Shown piece by piece: positions 22,571-33,039 of a stretch of DNA of 64,000 nucleotides. The notes beneath the pieces were generated by a model, which was given only the letters and a program-made list of their open reading frames with translations, made no database searches and was not told where the DNA came from. Made by a program: the position numbers and the translations under genes. Position 1 is the first letter of the stretch, and every line of letters begins with the position of its first letter. The DNA is from Toxotes chatareus (lineage: Eukaryota > Chordata > Actinopteri > Toxotidae), in assembly GCA_016801885.1 (NCBI GenBank), contig JAFBJY010000315.1:1-64000 (forward strand), given 5' to 3'.

Positions 22571-22860
22571 ATACATTTATGACCCACAGCCAGCAAAGGC
22601 AGACACCTTATGTGTTTTATTCATCTAATGATATTGATCGGTCGATGTGGTCTTGGTCTTGTTGAATGTTGCCTTACAACTGATATTTTTGTACCTTATG
22701 TGTTAATATTGGAAAAAAAAAAAAAAGCTGAATCAGCCCTTTGTTTTCCGGAGGAAGAGGACATTTTCTCCCTGAACACATTTGTTTGAGGCTGAGAGAT
22801 TTCTTGACCTGCAGCTGAGTATCCTGCCCCTTGTGTTTATATTATGTTGAGTGTCACGAG
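22570..22860. other. No gene seen
   Basis: Unassigned sequence with a poly-A run near 22,714. Confidence 0.4.
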
Positions 22861-22861
22861 T

Positions 22862-23110
22862 ACAGTATGTCATGACTGAGCAAAGACGGAAGCCAAAAGC
22901 ACGACTCCAGGGAGCAGAATCAAAAATAAAGTCTTTATTAAACAAAGTAGCAAATAATAATCACCCAAACAGGGAAAAAGCAAGGAAATAAAATACCAAA
23001 AGAAGAACATAAAATCACTCAAACGAGGAAACACAAAATCACTCTTACGAGGAAAAACAACAAACTCAAACAAAGACAAGGCAGCAAGGCAAAGATCAAA
23101 TAAACAAAGT
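22862..23110 (-). mobile_element. Possible gypsy-type LTR fragment
   Basis: On the minus strand an AATAAAG-type signal is followed by TTTTTGATTCTGCTCCCTGG and an ending TCATGACA, like the R-U5 end of many teleost Ty3/gypsy LTRs. No internal region is next to it. A solo or truncated LTR is likely; the left boundary is not defined. Confidence 0.35.
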
Positions 23111-23291
23111 ACACAAAGTATGAGGCGTCATGAAGTGTTTCGACTCATTGCAACACTGTATTGATCCTGTGTCAATACTATGTCACTGCATACTGACACC
23201 TGCTGGACCTTAAAAATCCCTACAGGCAACCTAGTTCACAGACTCAACTGACACTGATTTGATGAGCTAGTATATACAATAATGTGAAAAT

Positions 23292-24290
23292 CTAAGTGAA
23301 CGTGTTGTGAATGAGGACGCTTGTGGACTGGGACTTTAATTTCAAATTTTTATTAAAAAAAAAAAGTTTTTCCAATGTTTTGAAATTGAGTCTGTTACGC
23401 TTTTTTGATACAACTTCTCCAGCTGTAGAAAACACCCGCTCACACGGCACAGATGAGGCTGGAGTGCAGAGAAATTGTAAGAAAAGCCGGAAGACGTTTG
23501 GATAGATTGTCTTTTGGTTGTCCCAGTATCTCATAGGATCCTGGGACCTGGCAATATCACCCCTCTACCAGGTATCTCTGCACCTCCTGGATGGCATCAG
23601 CTGTGGCATTTTTGGTCTGCCTGCCCACTTCGATGCTGAGATGTTGCCAAAGGTTATCTAAAAAAACAACAAATTGGCATTTTAGTACATGATTTCCAAA
23701 CAACAACAACAAACAAACAATGCTGAATAACATGCCTGAAGTGGTTGCAGACAGCTGTTGTAAAGATGGTCCCGGCTGGGGCTTATTTGTGCGTCCTATT
23801 ACAGATGCACATTCTGACCGCAGTCTACTGATGGACTCATTGCACTTGGCGGAACTGAGGAACCCGAGTGATTTAAATCTGGGGTCTTGAAGTGTTGCTA
23901 GGGTCAACACACTTAATGACTCCAGATTGGAAGCAGTGTCTGTGACTCGACGCCTCAGGTGTTCATGTAGGTGTATGGCTGCCTGTGTGTGCAAGGGGAA
24001 GCATTACGCTCTAGTGCAAGATAGAGCATTTTCATCATTGGGATGACCTTTGACCCTGACACTCGCCTCTCTTCGGACAACTCCACTGTAGCTTGATGGA
24101 AAGGAGCAAGCACAAGAAGTGTTTCTCTTATGATGGTATACTCATCAGCTGTAAGTGGAGTCAAATCTGTTTTTAGAGAGGCCAGAGATACCCACACTGG
24201 TCCCCTCTCATCATGTAGCCTTGACAGCATTTCATATGTGCTGTTCCAGCGTGTTGGCACCTCATTGATAAGTTTTAGGATTGGTCATCC
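23292..24290 (-). pseudogene. hAT transposase (ZBED-like), C-terminal two thirds
   Basis: Minus-strand order: LINEVPTRWNSTYEMLSRLH, LLVLAPFHQATVELSEERRV, LATLQDPRFKSLGF, then a break at 23,650-23,735 that looks like an intron. Next come an Ala/Asp segment (TADAIQEVQRYLVEG) and the hAT dimerisation domain (SSVPCERVFSTAGEVVSKKR). TRWNST and the CERVFSTAG motif are hallmarks of hAT transposases. A TGA lies just upstream of PILKLINE and a frameshift near 23,550. The BED finger and first catalytic Asp region of this copy are absent. Confidence 0.8.
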
Positions 24291-24347
24291 CAAAATAGGA
24301 CAGGTAGAATTAGATGAGATTAACTCAGCTACTCTACATTTTCTTTA

Positions 24348-25737
24348 CTCACCTGTAGGGCTGAACGATTTTAGGAAAAGATCTAATTGCGATTTTTCTG
24401 GCAGATATTACGATTTTGATTTGATTCATTATTTTCTTCAAATCAAGCTTCAGTGCAATATTCACAGTGTACAGTAACATTTACAAACATGACAAAAAAT
24501 GACATCATACAATTAAAACATTAAATGCCATTACTCGAATGCACTCTAATGAACTAAAAAAGCATCTTTGACTGTCTTAACTTAAAGTAGTGCAAAAAAA
24601 TGTTAAGTTAAGTTAAGTTAAATAAAATACAAAACAATTCCAAAAAAAAAAAAAAAAGTTAAATATATCATTTTAAGAAAAACAAAATTCAACAATTACC
24701 AAATGATCTTGCCCAACAGCCTTACACTCACGTAGGGTATAGGTCAAGGTCAGTCTTTTATGGCTCAAGGGAGCTAGCTTATCAACATCTATAGCAGCAG
24801 TTAAAGTACTTTATTCAACCCTATATTAAGAAACCTGGACTGGATCTTTTTACAGTCAGTGAAACTGAAAAGTGATGGTAATGAAATAAGACTCTTACTA
24901 AAATAAAATTACCCTGTTTCTTCCCTTCTGAAAAATGTCAGACATTAAAATAGGTGAGTCATTCATTTATAGCTCAGCAGCACCCAAATCTTGCACGTCA
25001 ATTCTGACCCCAGCTTGACAGACACTCTCTCAGTCCCGGGGCAATATTCTGTCCGGTGTGGTCAGTGGGAAAGTATGCTGTCTGCAGGCAGCGACTTTTC
25101 AACTCAGAGCTGTCATTTACGAAATGCACAGTCAAACTAAGATATGGCTCAGTCGTTCTGCTTGACCACATATCAGTAGTTGTGGCATAATTCTCCACAT
25201 TTTTCAGCTCTGTTAGCACTTTTTCTTTACACTCCACGTACAGCTGTGGGATGGCAACCTGGCTGAAGTAGGTGTGGAGGGACTTTTTCATCATGCACTC
25301 GTCATGCAAAAGCCTGTGGTGATTTTTTAAGTGCCAGTATAAATTGGTTGTGTTTACGCTAGATGTTGCAACTTTAGTGCGATAGGTTTTGCACAGTATC
25401 TGTTTCTGGTGCACGTCTGCAGCCTCAAACCCGAAATACTCCCAAATGGCAGACGTGCTGTTTTTCTTTGGGATTAAATCCTGTAACTCCGCTTCTGGTC
25501 CATTTCAGAAATTAAGGAGCAGGTTGTACTGATTGGCATGACCTGTGGAGGAGCAGCATGCTGCTTCTGATTGGTGAGCTTGGCAGGTAAGGAGACAGCT
25601 TGTATGTGTAAAATAGCAGATCCTGGGTCAGACAGCAGCACTGCAAAAAAACCACAGCTTTGATGATCACATGATTGCGTTGTCTGAAATTGCAATTCCG
25701 GTCAGAAAACATTAAATCATTCAGCCCTACTCACCTG
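24348..25737 (-). mobile_element. hAT element with perfect 8-bp target duplication
   Basis: The element spans 24,356-25,729. It begins TAGGGCTGAACGATTTTA and ends TAAATCATTCAGCCCTA, imperfect terminal inverted repeats. It is flanked by identical CTCACCTG copies (24,348-24,355 and 25,730-25,737), the 8-base duplication hAT transposases make. At 1,374 bp it is too short to be autonomous. Removing the element and one CTCACCTG (1,382 bp) restores the frame of the plus-strand gene it interrupts. Confidence 0.92.
24998..25480 (-). pseudogene. BED finger and N-terminal part of a hAT transposase
   Basis: Inside the hAT element, the minus strand encodes a BED-type finger: SAIWEYFGFEAADVHQKQIL then CKTY, where the second Cys appears lost, and LYWHLKNHH. 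It continues FSQVAIPQLYVECKEKVLTE, TTDMWSSRTTEPYLSLTVHF and CLQTAYFPTDHTGQNI. TTDMWSS and the following LTVHF region form the beginning of the catalytic domain in ZBED-like transposases. The frame ends at 24,998, so catalysis is lost. Confidence 0.75.
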
Positions 25738-26619
25738 TAGATATACAGGATAAGCTATGTCCTATTAGTGTCAGCACTTTAGCTGCTAATGACAAGAAAT
25801 TAAAACAGTCATGTGGACAAATGTTAATACTTTTAAAAATATTACCTTTTCTTTTGAGTCATATTGACAACGACTATGTCAAATTCATTCTCAAGTTAAT
25901 TGAGATCAAATTGTTCAAATTGTCCTTGCTCCTGTTATTTCTTTGGAAACTGTATTACAGCTCAGACGCATGTTTGAGCAACATCAGCATCAGTTCAAAC
26001 TTTTTCCTGAAGCCAATGTAAAACGCAAGCAGCATGACATGTTGCCTCTACCTAGCCAGATCATATCTCTTGGTCCTTTAATTAGAAATATGTGTATGCC
26101 ATTTGAAGCTAAGCACAGTTATTTTAAGCAGTGGGCTTCAAATTTAAAAATGTCTGTAAATCACTTGCAAACCATAATCAGTTCCTTGAATACTGTCAAA
26201 ATCAAACAGGTATTGAGCATCCAATTTTTGCCAGTGAAAGAAAATCGGGGCCTGTCTCAGCTGTCAGAAATATTGATCATGTTAAGAGAAAAGTCAAAGA
26301 TTTTTTTTCAGACATAGAGGTCATGCAATCTGTTGTCTCAGTGAAATGGTACATCCTCAATGGCAATAAGTACATCAGTGGGAAATCTATGATTACTGTA
26401 GATGTAGATGGAGCTTTCCCAGTGTTTGGACTGATAAAAGATATCTTTATGATATATGATTCCTCTATTGTTGCTTTTGAGTACCAGCGTTATGAGACAC
26501 TGAATTTGAGTCCAGACTTGCTGCATATGAGGTGGCAGGTCCCACTGTTGCTCAGGCTACAGAGTGTACATGAACTCATTAACTGTATTTCCTATTTTTT
26601 CAGTTAGTTTCAAAGAACA

Positions 26620-27550
26620 TAGTCTTTGTGATATTATTGCCCACAGAAGTAGACATTAATATGGCTAATAAGTGATGCATTGATGTATTGGATGATCAAG
26701 TTTGTGTGTTTCAGCCCTGTTAACAAACACTGCTCATCAAAAAATGCCATGGACTGTATGATGAGCTGTGGTTAAGGTTGTATCATTTCTTTCACATTAT
26801 TTGAACATGCTTGAAGTCAGAGCAATAGTTTTTTTGTTTGACTCTTGAATCAAGCAACTTAAGTTTGTTGCTGAATCTTAAAATAAGATTTATTTTGATG
26901 AGACTTTGGGTGAGAAATGTAATGGATCTTATTTTAACACTTATTTCCCTCTTTTTTTTTTTTTTTTTTTTTTTAGATTTCCTGCTTATTTGAGACAAAA
27001 AAGATCAGGTTGTGCTTGATTTAACATTATAGTGTAAAGTTGAAAACTTCAAATAAAAAATTATCTCTTAAAACAAGTTAAATTATCTCACACTTCTAAA
27101 TCTATGGGGGTTTTTTTTTATCTTGGTAAGAACCAAATCATTTGCAGTTCACCTGCTGTCCTGCTCTTAGTGTTACCTGTTTCTCTGTCTTTGTCACCTC
27201 CGGGATTTGTCCTCTGTTCCCTTTGGATTCACTTTTCATTTGTTCACCCCAAGTAAGAACTTCAAAGTTTGAAGTTTTGGACTTGAGCTTCTGAAGTTTT
27301 TCACCTTCTTGGACGATTTAGTTGTTTAAGTTTTGTTTCCTGGCCTTGGACTTTGATCCAGTGATTTTAATAAAGAGGACTTTAACTGACAAATGCTCGT
27401 CTTGGGGTTTCTATAGTAAGGGGGAGGGGCCCCCTTAGTGTTCTTGGCCACAGCTGTGACTGTAACAGGTCTGTGCTGACCTCTCATTTCATGTTTTTAC
27501 ACTGTGTTTAAATATATGACACCTTGTGGACAAAATATCATCTGAAAGGA
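26620..27550. other. Non-coding; possible LTR remnant at 27.12-27.48 kb
   Basis: Contains a T run (26,951-26,974). A stretch with TTTAATAAAGAGGACTTTAA and a CTCGTCTTGGGGTTTCTATA ending resembles the polyadenylation end of a gypsy LTR. Boundaries and target duplication are not found. Confidence 0.3.
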
Positions 27551-27554
27551 TTTT

Positions 27555-27990
27555 AAGATAAGATACTTTATTGTCGTATATACAACAAAATTCAGGTGCA
27601 CATCCAAAATATGATGCTCAGTAAGTTAAAAAAAAAAAAAAAAAAGATAAGTTGAGTCAATCAAGATTCTCAGTCATTCCAACATGTAAACAATCCTAAC
27701 ACGTATGTCAGCTAAAGTGCTGCAGTATGCTGGTCATAAAATAATTTCATATTTAAAATAAAGTGACTGGGGAAGAAAAGAATAAATTAACAATCATAAA
27801 ATTATTGCAAACAATCAAATATTGCATGTGGATTGGTTACATGGGTTTTTTTATTTCAGAGATGAGTTGAGTGTGGTTATGGCTTTGGGATAAAAGCTGT
27901 TCAGCAGTCTTGTGGTTGGTGTTTTGATGGATCTGTACCATTTTCCTGAGGGGAGAAGCTTAAACAAAGTGTGGGCAGGGGGTGAGAGTC
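27555..27990 (-). mobile_element. L2-type LINE 3' UTR fragment
   Basis: The plus strand begins TTTTAAGATAAGATACTTTA, the reverse of a LINE tail. It later contains GGGATAAAAGCTGTTCAGCA and CCTGAGGGGAGAAGCTTAAA, typical of teleost L2-like 3' untranslated regions. No coding sequence is included. Confidence 0.5.
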
Positions 27991-28089
27991 AAACATGACA
28001 AAACAGGCAAGATTTCAGAATCAAAAGCTGACACAGAAGACAGTGACATAAAGGATCGTCTGTAGGTTCACATACAACAAACATTCTGT

Positions 28090-28485
28090 CTACAGATGCA
28101 ATTATTTAGATTCTTGCTGCATTTATTTTAAACTCACAGAATCTTTATCAGAACCATGTTTAGTTCCTAAAAGTTCAAAATGACTTTACAGTATATTGTA
28201 GTGTTACTTATGATTTAATATATGACTATATAACTATATTAGTTATAAGGTTATTGTGTTTGTCCTCATCCCAGTTGAATCTCATGACTGGATTTAAAAT
28301 TTCATTTGGAAATTTACTGTTTTGATGTAAAATAACTTCAGTGTCTCATTATGAGAGACTCCCACTCACTCATTCACTCACTGTCACCACTGACACAGCA
28401 GATGGATACACTTTGAAGGAGTGAAGGTATTTGGAAAGTTACTTTGCTGCCCGTGTGTGTGTGTGTGTGTCTGTGTCTGCTTGCT
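28090..28485. repeat. Segment with inverted duplicate at 57.7-58.1 kb
   Basis: Matches the reverse complement of about 57,720-58,090. Shared stretches include GAGACTCCCACTCACTCATT and ATGACTGGATTTAAAATTTC. A (GT)n tract follows at 28,456-28,483. No coding sequence is recognised. Confidence 0.75.
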
Positions 28486-28785
28486 AGCTAATTAACTGAA
28501 GGAGGAAGAAATGGGACTGAGTAGAGGTGGGGGTCAAACTCTGGTCTGCTGAGTGACAGACAGGAATGTTTGATATTGAATTATGTCTTATTTAAGAGAG
28601 ATGTGGGATAACTTTAAAATTAGCTTAGAAAGAAATGAAATTTAGTAATTGGGGGTAGGATACGGAACCTAGCCTGCTGGTTGGCAGGCGGGGGTCATAG
28701 CCATTAGGCGATAGGGGGAGTGAGAAATCATATTGTAAGAAAAAATAAAAAAAAATAAAAATAATTGAAACAAGGGGGAAAGAGT
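28485..28785. other. No gene seen
   Basis: Spacer with A-rich tract (28,738-28,765) immediately beyond the 3' end of the PLE coding region. The A-rich tract may belong to the PLE 3' end. Confidence 0.4.
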
Positions 28786-28788
28786 CCT

Positions 28789-29400
28789 TTAGTTATCGTT
28801 GAGTCCTTTTGGTATTGTAGTGCCGAGTTTGTGGATCCAGATTTTTTCTGCTCTCTTTCTTTGTCTTATTGTCCATGCGTCGTTATTTTCCAGTCCAGAG
28901 ATTATCAAATGGGAAGGTGGGTGTGATTGAAAATGTTGTACTAGGGGGGAGGTCAGTCGACCTTCCCCAATGTTATAAAGGTGTTGGGAAAGACGAGTAT
29001 GGACGGAGTGTTTTGTTTCACCTATATAATGTTTTTGGCAGAGTGTGCAAGTGATAATGTAGACTACGTTTGTGGTGGAGAAGGAGAGATTACCTGTTGT
29101 GGGAAATAGAGTATTGGCATGTGGGTTGTGGATGAATTTTCTATTCTTACAGTGGTGGTATGTTGTAATGTAGGTGTAGGTCTATGGTCCGAATATTTGG
29201 AGCTAATGAGGAGGGAATGTAAGTTTTTATGTTTTCTGTATGCTGAGATAATTCTGTAGTTTTGAAAAGCTGGGTGTTGAGACTGTAGTGTGGTGAAGCT
29301 GTTTTTGACAAACCGGTGTATTCCTATGGTTCGTTGTGAGTAAGTGGAAACAAATGGTATGAGGTGTGTGGTGTGTGTGAATGATGGGTCTGGTCCAGCC
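28789..29400 (-). pseudogene. PLE connection region and GIY-YIG endonuclease
   Basis: The connection reads IPFVSTYSQRTIGIHRFVKN, then NYRIISAYRKHKNLHSLLIS, as in other PLEs. A frameshift near 29,100 follows. Then comes VVYIITCTLC, a C-x2-C pair, and HYIGETKHSVHTRLSQHLYN, the GIY-YIG core with Tyr-Ile-Gly, Arg and His. The end reads SPLVQHFQSH, WTIRQRKRAEKIWIHKLG and a stop at about 28,790. The nuclease nicks target DNA to start reverse transcription. The motif residues are intact although the frame is broken. Confidence 0.82.
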
Positions 29401-29710
29401 TGTAGATTAGGGGTGGGTTTAGGGATGAGAAGAGGTACATGGTTAGGGTTAGGGTCAAGGATAGGTTGAGGATTAAGGTTCAGATCAGATGGGGAGGCGG
29501 GGTTAGGGTTAGAGTAAGGGGAGGATTTGGGTTTGCAAGTAGAGAGGGGGGAATCAGGTGTGGGTAAAAGAAGAGGGGAGTGGTTAAGGTTAAGGTTAGG
29601 GTAGGGGATAGGTTGAGGGTTAGGGTTAGAATAGGAAGGAATGGAGAGGTTAGGGTTAGGGTTAGGGTTAGGGTGGGGGGGAAGGTTAGGGTTAGGAATA
29701 GGGGGGCGGG
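29400..29710 (-). repeat. Telomere-like hexamer tract inside the PLE linker
   Basis: The plus strand has clustered GGTTAGGGTTAGGG and variants (GGTTAAGG, AGGTTGAGGATTAAGG); the best run is at about 29,648-29,676. Translated on the minus strand it gives proline, asparagine and leucine-rich repeats (PNPNPNL) continuous with the flanking PLE frame. Vertebrate telomeres are TTAGGG. The tract lies between the RT thumb and the connection region. Confidence 0.75.
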
Positions 29711-29739
29711 AATCAGATAAGGAGGGAGAAAGATACAAA

Positions 29740-31266
29740 TGTACAAATGAAGTTGTTAAGGCCATAGGGCAACTCACAGACAGAAAGGCCTGTGGCATGG
29801 ACAACATCACAGCCGAGCACTTAAAGCTGGCTGGCCCTAGGTTGGCAGTGCTACTGTCTATTTGTTTCTCTGGTCTGGTGTGTCATGGAATACTGCCTGA
29901 CTCCATGATGTCAGTAATTCTTGTTCCAGTTATCAAAGACAAGGCTGGTAAGGTTGGTAGTATTGATAACTATAGACCCATAGCCCTTGCCAGCATAATT
30001 TCAAAAGTTCTGGAAAGATTAATTCTTGATAGAATAAGTGAATATATAACTCTCACTGACAATCAGTTTGGCTTTAAGCCCAAGCATAGCACAGACCAAT
30101 GCATCTATGCACTGAAAGAGGTTGTGGAGGCATATAAGAGACAGGGCTCCACTATGATTTTAGGTTTTATTGATGCTTCGAAAGCTTTTGACCGTGTTAA
30201 TCATTTTAAATTGTTCCATAAACTTAAGCAAAGGGGAGTCCCCAGTAGCTTAGTACGAATTTTAGTTTATTGGTATTCCAACCAAAGCGTGCAGATTAAA
30301 TGGGGCAACATCCTCTCTACACCCTTTCATGTCAGCAATGGGGTACGGCAGGGGGGAATTTTATCTCCAGCCTTATTCAATGTGTATATGGATGACCTTT
30401 CTAGGCAGTTGGGGGCATGTACAACAGGATGTATGGTGGGAGATATGGTGATTAATCATTTCTTATATGCTGATGACCTTGCAATTCTATCTCCAAGTAG
30501 CAGTGGGTTTCAACAGCTCCTAAATATCTGTTCTGACTATGGAGTAGAATTTGACATTAAATACAACGCTAAGAAGAGTGTGGTTATGATCTGTAGGACT
30601 AAGGACGATTTGAAAATTAAGTTCCCTCCCTTCTATTTATCTGGAGTGGAGGTGGGAGTAACTAATACCACAAAATACTTAGGCCACATCCTAACTGATA
30701 CACTGGAGGATGATGCTGACATGAGCAGACAGAGGAGAGTGTTATATGTTCAAGCAAATATGTTGATTAGAAAATTCCATCACTGCACTACAGATGTTAA
30801 GGTTAACTTATTTAGAACTTACTGCTCCCCTCTTTACACAGCTCCTCTCTGGATTAGATACAAGAAGAGAGCTTGCTCAAACTGAAAGTTGCGTACAATG
30901 ATTGTCTCAGGATTCTCTTGAAGAAACCAAGAAGTACTAGAGCTAGCGGGTTGTTCTGTAAACTACACTTAACTACATTCATGGCACTGCTAAGAAACCT
31001 TACTTTTAAATTTATGGGCAGGCTGGACCGCTCCACAAATAAGCTAATTGTACAATTGGTACAACAACCTGTACCTAACAAGCTGTAGCTCTGTTAGGTA
31101 CTTGTCTGTAATCTGGGAGTGCTGGTATGAGTTCCTTCATTAGCTTATATACTGTTTTTTGTTTTGTTTTTGTTTTGTACGTAAATAAGTGTGAATTGTT
31201 CTGTGTAATTGATGTTTGTATTGTGATCAAGTTGTGGGCCTTGAGCCTGTAATAAAGTTTATATAT
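29740..31266 (+). mobile_element. Non-LTR retrotransposon, 5'-truncated, nested in the PLE
   Basis: ATACAAA occurs just before (29,733-29,739) and just after (31,267-31,273) the element, a likely 7-base target duplication. The 3' end reads GTGGGCCTTGAGCCTGTAAT, then an AATAAAG signal and a short TA tail. The PLE resumes on both sides. Only the reverse-transcriptase part of the LINE survives; the endonuclease is missing by 5' truncation. Confidence 0.8.
29743..31088 (+). pseudogene. LINE reverse transcriptase
   Basis: The frame is open from KACGMDNITAEHLKLAG through NYRPIALASIISKVLER, LGFIDASKAFDRVNH (motif A), VSNGVRQGGILSPALFN (motif B), HFLYADDLAILSPSS (catalytic motif C) and NAKKSVVMICRTKDDLK, ending at 30,885. 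A one-base shift near 30,860 puts the C-terminal tail (LKVAYNDCLRILLKKPR to the stop at 31,088) in another frame. This type is common in fish and cnidarians; I cannot settle the clade. One frameshift only, so it is a relatively young insertion compared with its PLE host. Confidence 0.88.
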
Positions 31267-31299
31267 ATACAAACCCTTGTTCGGGTAGGGGGAGGAAGG

Positions 31300-33039
31300 C
31301 TTTGAGGCTGGATGAGACCCAAGGACCTGGGGTGGGGAGAGGTGTTGAGGAAGCGGAGAGGGTGGGGAAGAGCGAGTGGGAGCGAGAGAGGCCAGTGTAG
31401 AATTTTTGATATATCAGAGGAATCTTTTAGAATAGCCCCTTGAACGTAAGCTATTGAAGAGGGTGGAAGTGGCTGTATGAAAGTCTTTGATATCTGAACA
31501 GATGCGAAAGAAACGAATGATTTGAGATTTGATGATGCCTTTAAATGTGTGTTTTGAGTGGTAACTCGATTTGTGAAGGAGAGCATGTGTGTCTGTTGGT
31601 TTGAATTAGATCTGTGTTAACAGTGTTTTGTGTGTAGTGTTAGATGGGCCGAAAAAAGCTGTGGTGTCTAGAAAGTTGATATGTGTTGGATTTATTGTGT
31701 ATTTAACTTTGATGGATGGATGATGGTTATTGAGGATGTGGATGAAGTCAGGAAATGTGGAGGGATGATGGGGCCAGATGCCAAATATATCATCTAAAAA
31801 CCTGAGGTAGAGTGTTGGTTGAAGGGGGCATTTTTTTAGGACTTCTCGCTCCCACTCGCTCATGTACAGGTTAGCGTAGGAGGGGGCAAATCTCTGGCCC
31901 ATGGCTGTCCCATGTATCTGTAAATAAAATTGGTTATTGAATAGAAAATCATTATTGGTTAGGCATAAATGAATGAGGTCAAGTAGTTCAGAGTCGGGAC
32001 GGTTTGGATCTGGGTTTCTGTTGAAAATGTTGCGTATTGTTTGTAAACCAAGTTCTGTGTCTATGTTTGTGTATAAGTTGTCAATGTCTATTGTGAACAG
32101 GAGAGATTGGGAGGGGACAGCCATGGGTCTGATTAGTTGAATGAAGTGGTAAGTATCTTTGATATAGCTGGGGTGGTGGGTGGAGAGGGGACCTAAAAAG
32201 TGATCTATGTATTGAGAAATGTGGTATGTGTAACTATTGCAGTCTGAAACTATAGGTCTTCCGGGAGGAACCTCATTGGGAACGGTCCAGGTCTCAGGTT
32301 CTTTGTGTATTTTAGGTAGTAGATAAAAGTAGCGGGGACTTGGGTTATCTGGTCCGAGAGAAAATCTTTTTGTTTGGCATTAATTAATTTTTTATTGTAT
32401 AATGTGTGAATGATGTTCCTGAGTTGGTTTTGTGTATGTGGCTGAATGGTATCCTCTAGTGGTTTTATAGTAGGTGGGATTATTGAGTTGACGGTTGGCT
32501 TCTAATAGGTATTGTTGTCTGTCCATGATTATGACTTTGGATCCTTTATCTGCTGGTTTGAGAATAATATTAGGATTGGAGATGATTTCAGAAAGGGCCC
32601 TGCGTTCCGGCCCCGAGAAGTTAGGGATATCCCCCGGGGGCCGGAAACGTTGCAGGGCCCTATTATTCTGTTGAATAGTTTGGTGAGTGAGTGAGTGGAG
32701 TTTGCTATGGTCTGGTTCCCAATGAGATGGATGTGTGAATAAGGAGGGTTGTCGATCAGGTTGGAGGTGGAAATAGTCTATGAGTTTAAGTCGTCTATGG
32801 AAGTTATGTAGATCCCTATGAAGTTCCTCCCGGTCGAGATGTATGGGTCTGGGTATGAAAGTTAGGCCCCTCTCCAAGAGTTGGCGTTGAGGTGTAGAGG
32901 GAGAAAAGAGGGTGGCTAGGTTGAGAATATTTGAAGTGGAGTTCCACCCCAGGTCCGGGGGTTGATGTGTGGTGTGAGTGTGTTGTGAGAGGTCCGGGTT
33001 GGATTTGGTATTTACTGTAAATTTAACTGTGCCAGCCAA
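31300..33039 (-). pseudogene. Penelope-like reverse transcriptase
   Basis: The minus-strand frame from 33,039 has the PLE N-terminal pattern LLERGLTFIPRPIHLDREEL and IILKPADKGSKVIIMDRQQY. After a break near 32,390 the catalytic core continues: FTIDIDNLYTNIDTELG (motif A), IHGTAMGQRFAPSYANLYM (motif B) and YLRFLDDIFGIW (motif C with the DD pair), then INPTHINFLDTT. The thumb follows in another frame: KSQIIRFFRICSD, then RGYSKRFLRYIK. These motifs identify Penelope-like rather than LTR or LINE reverse transcriptases. Frameshifts interrupt the frame between 32,390 and 32,120 and again near 31,610. Confidence 0.85.

Larger units (their letters stand above)
24290..26607 (+). pseudogene. Transposase-like gene of uncharacterised fish family, split by hAT
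   Basis: Plus-strand frame VELDEINSATLHFLYSPV (ending at about 24,348) continues beyond the hAT at 25,738 with DIQDKLCPISVSTLAA and GQMLILLKILPFLLSHIDND. After a frameshift near 25,905 it reads LETVLQLRRMFEQHQHQFKL, LPSQIISLGPLIRN and FEAKHSYFKQW. After another near 26,140 it reads FKNVCKSLANHNQ, ISGKSMITVDVDGAFPVFG and a stop at 26,607. The FEAKHSYFK block recurs in many uncharacterised teleost proteins that behave like transposon proteins; the superfamily is not certain. Two frameshifts and the hAT insertion inactivate it. Confidence 0.6.

Noticed and set aside
27120..27480. Possible solo LTR
   Set aside because: A polyadenylation-like segment is present but both termini and any target duplication are unclear.
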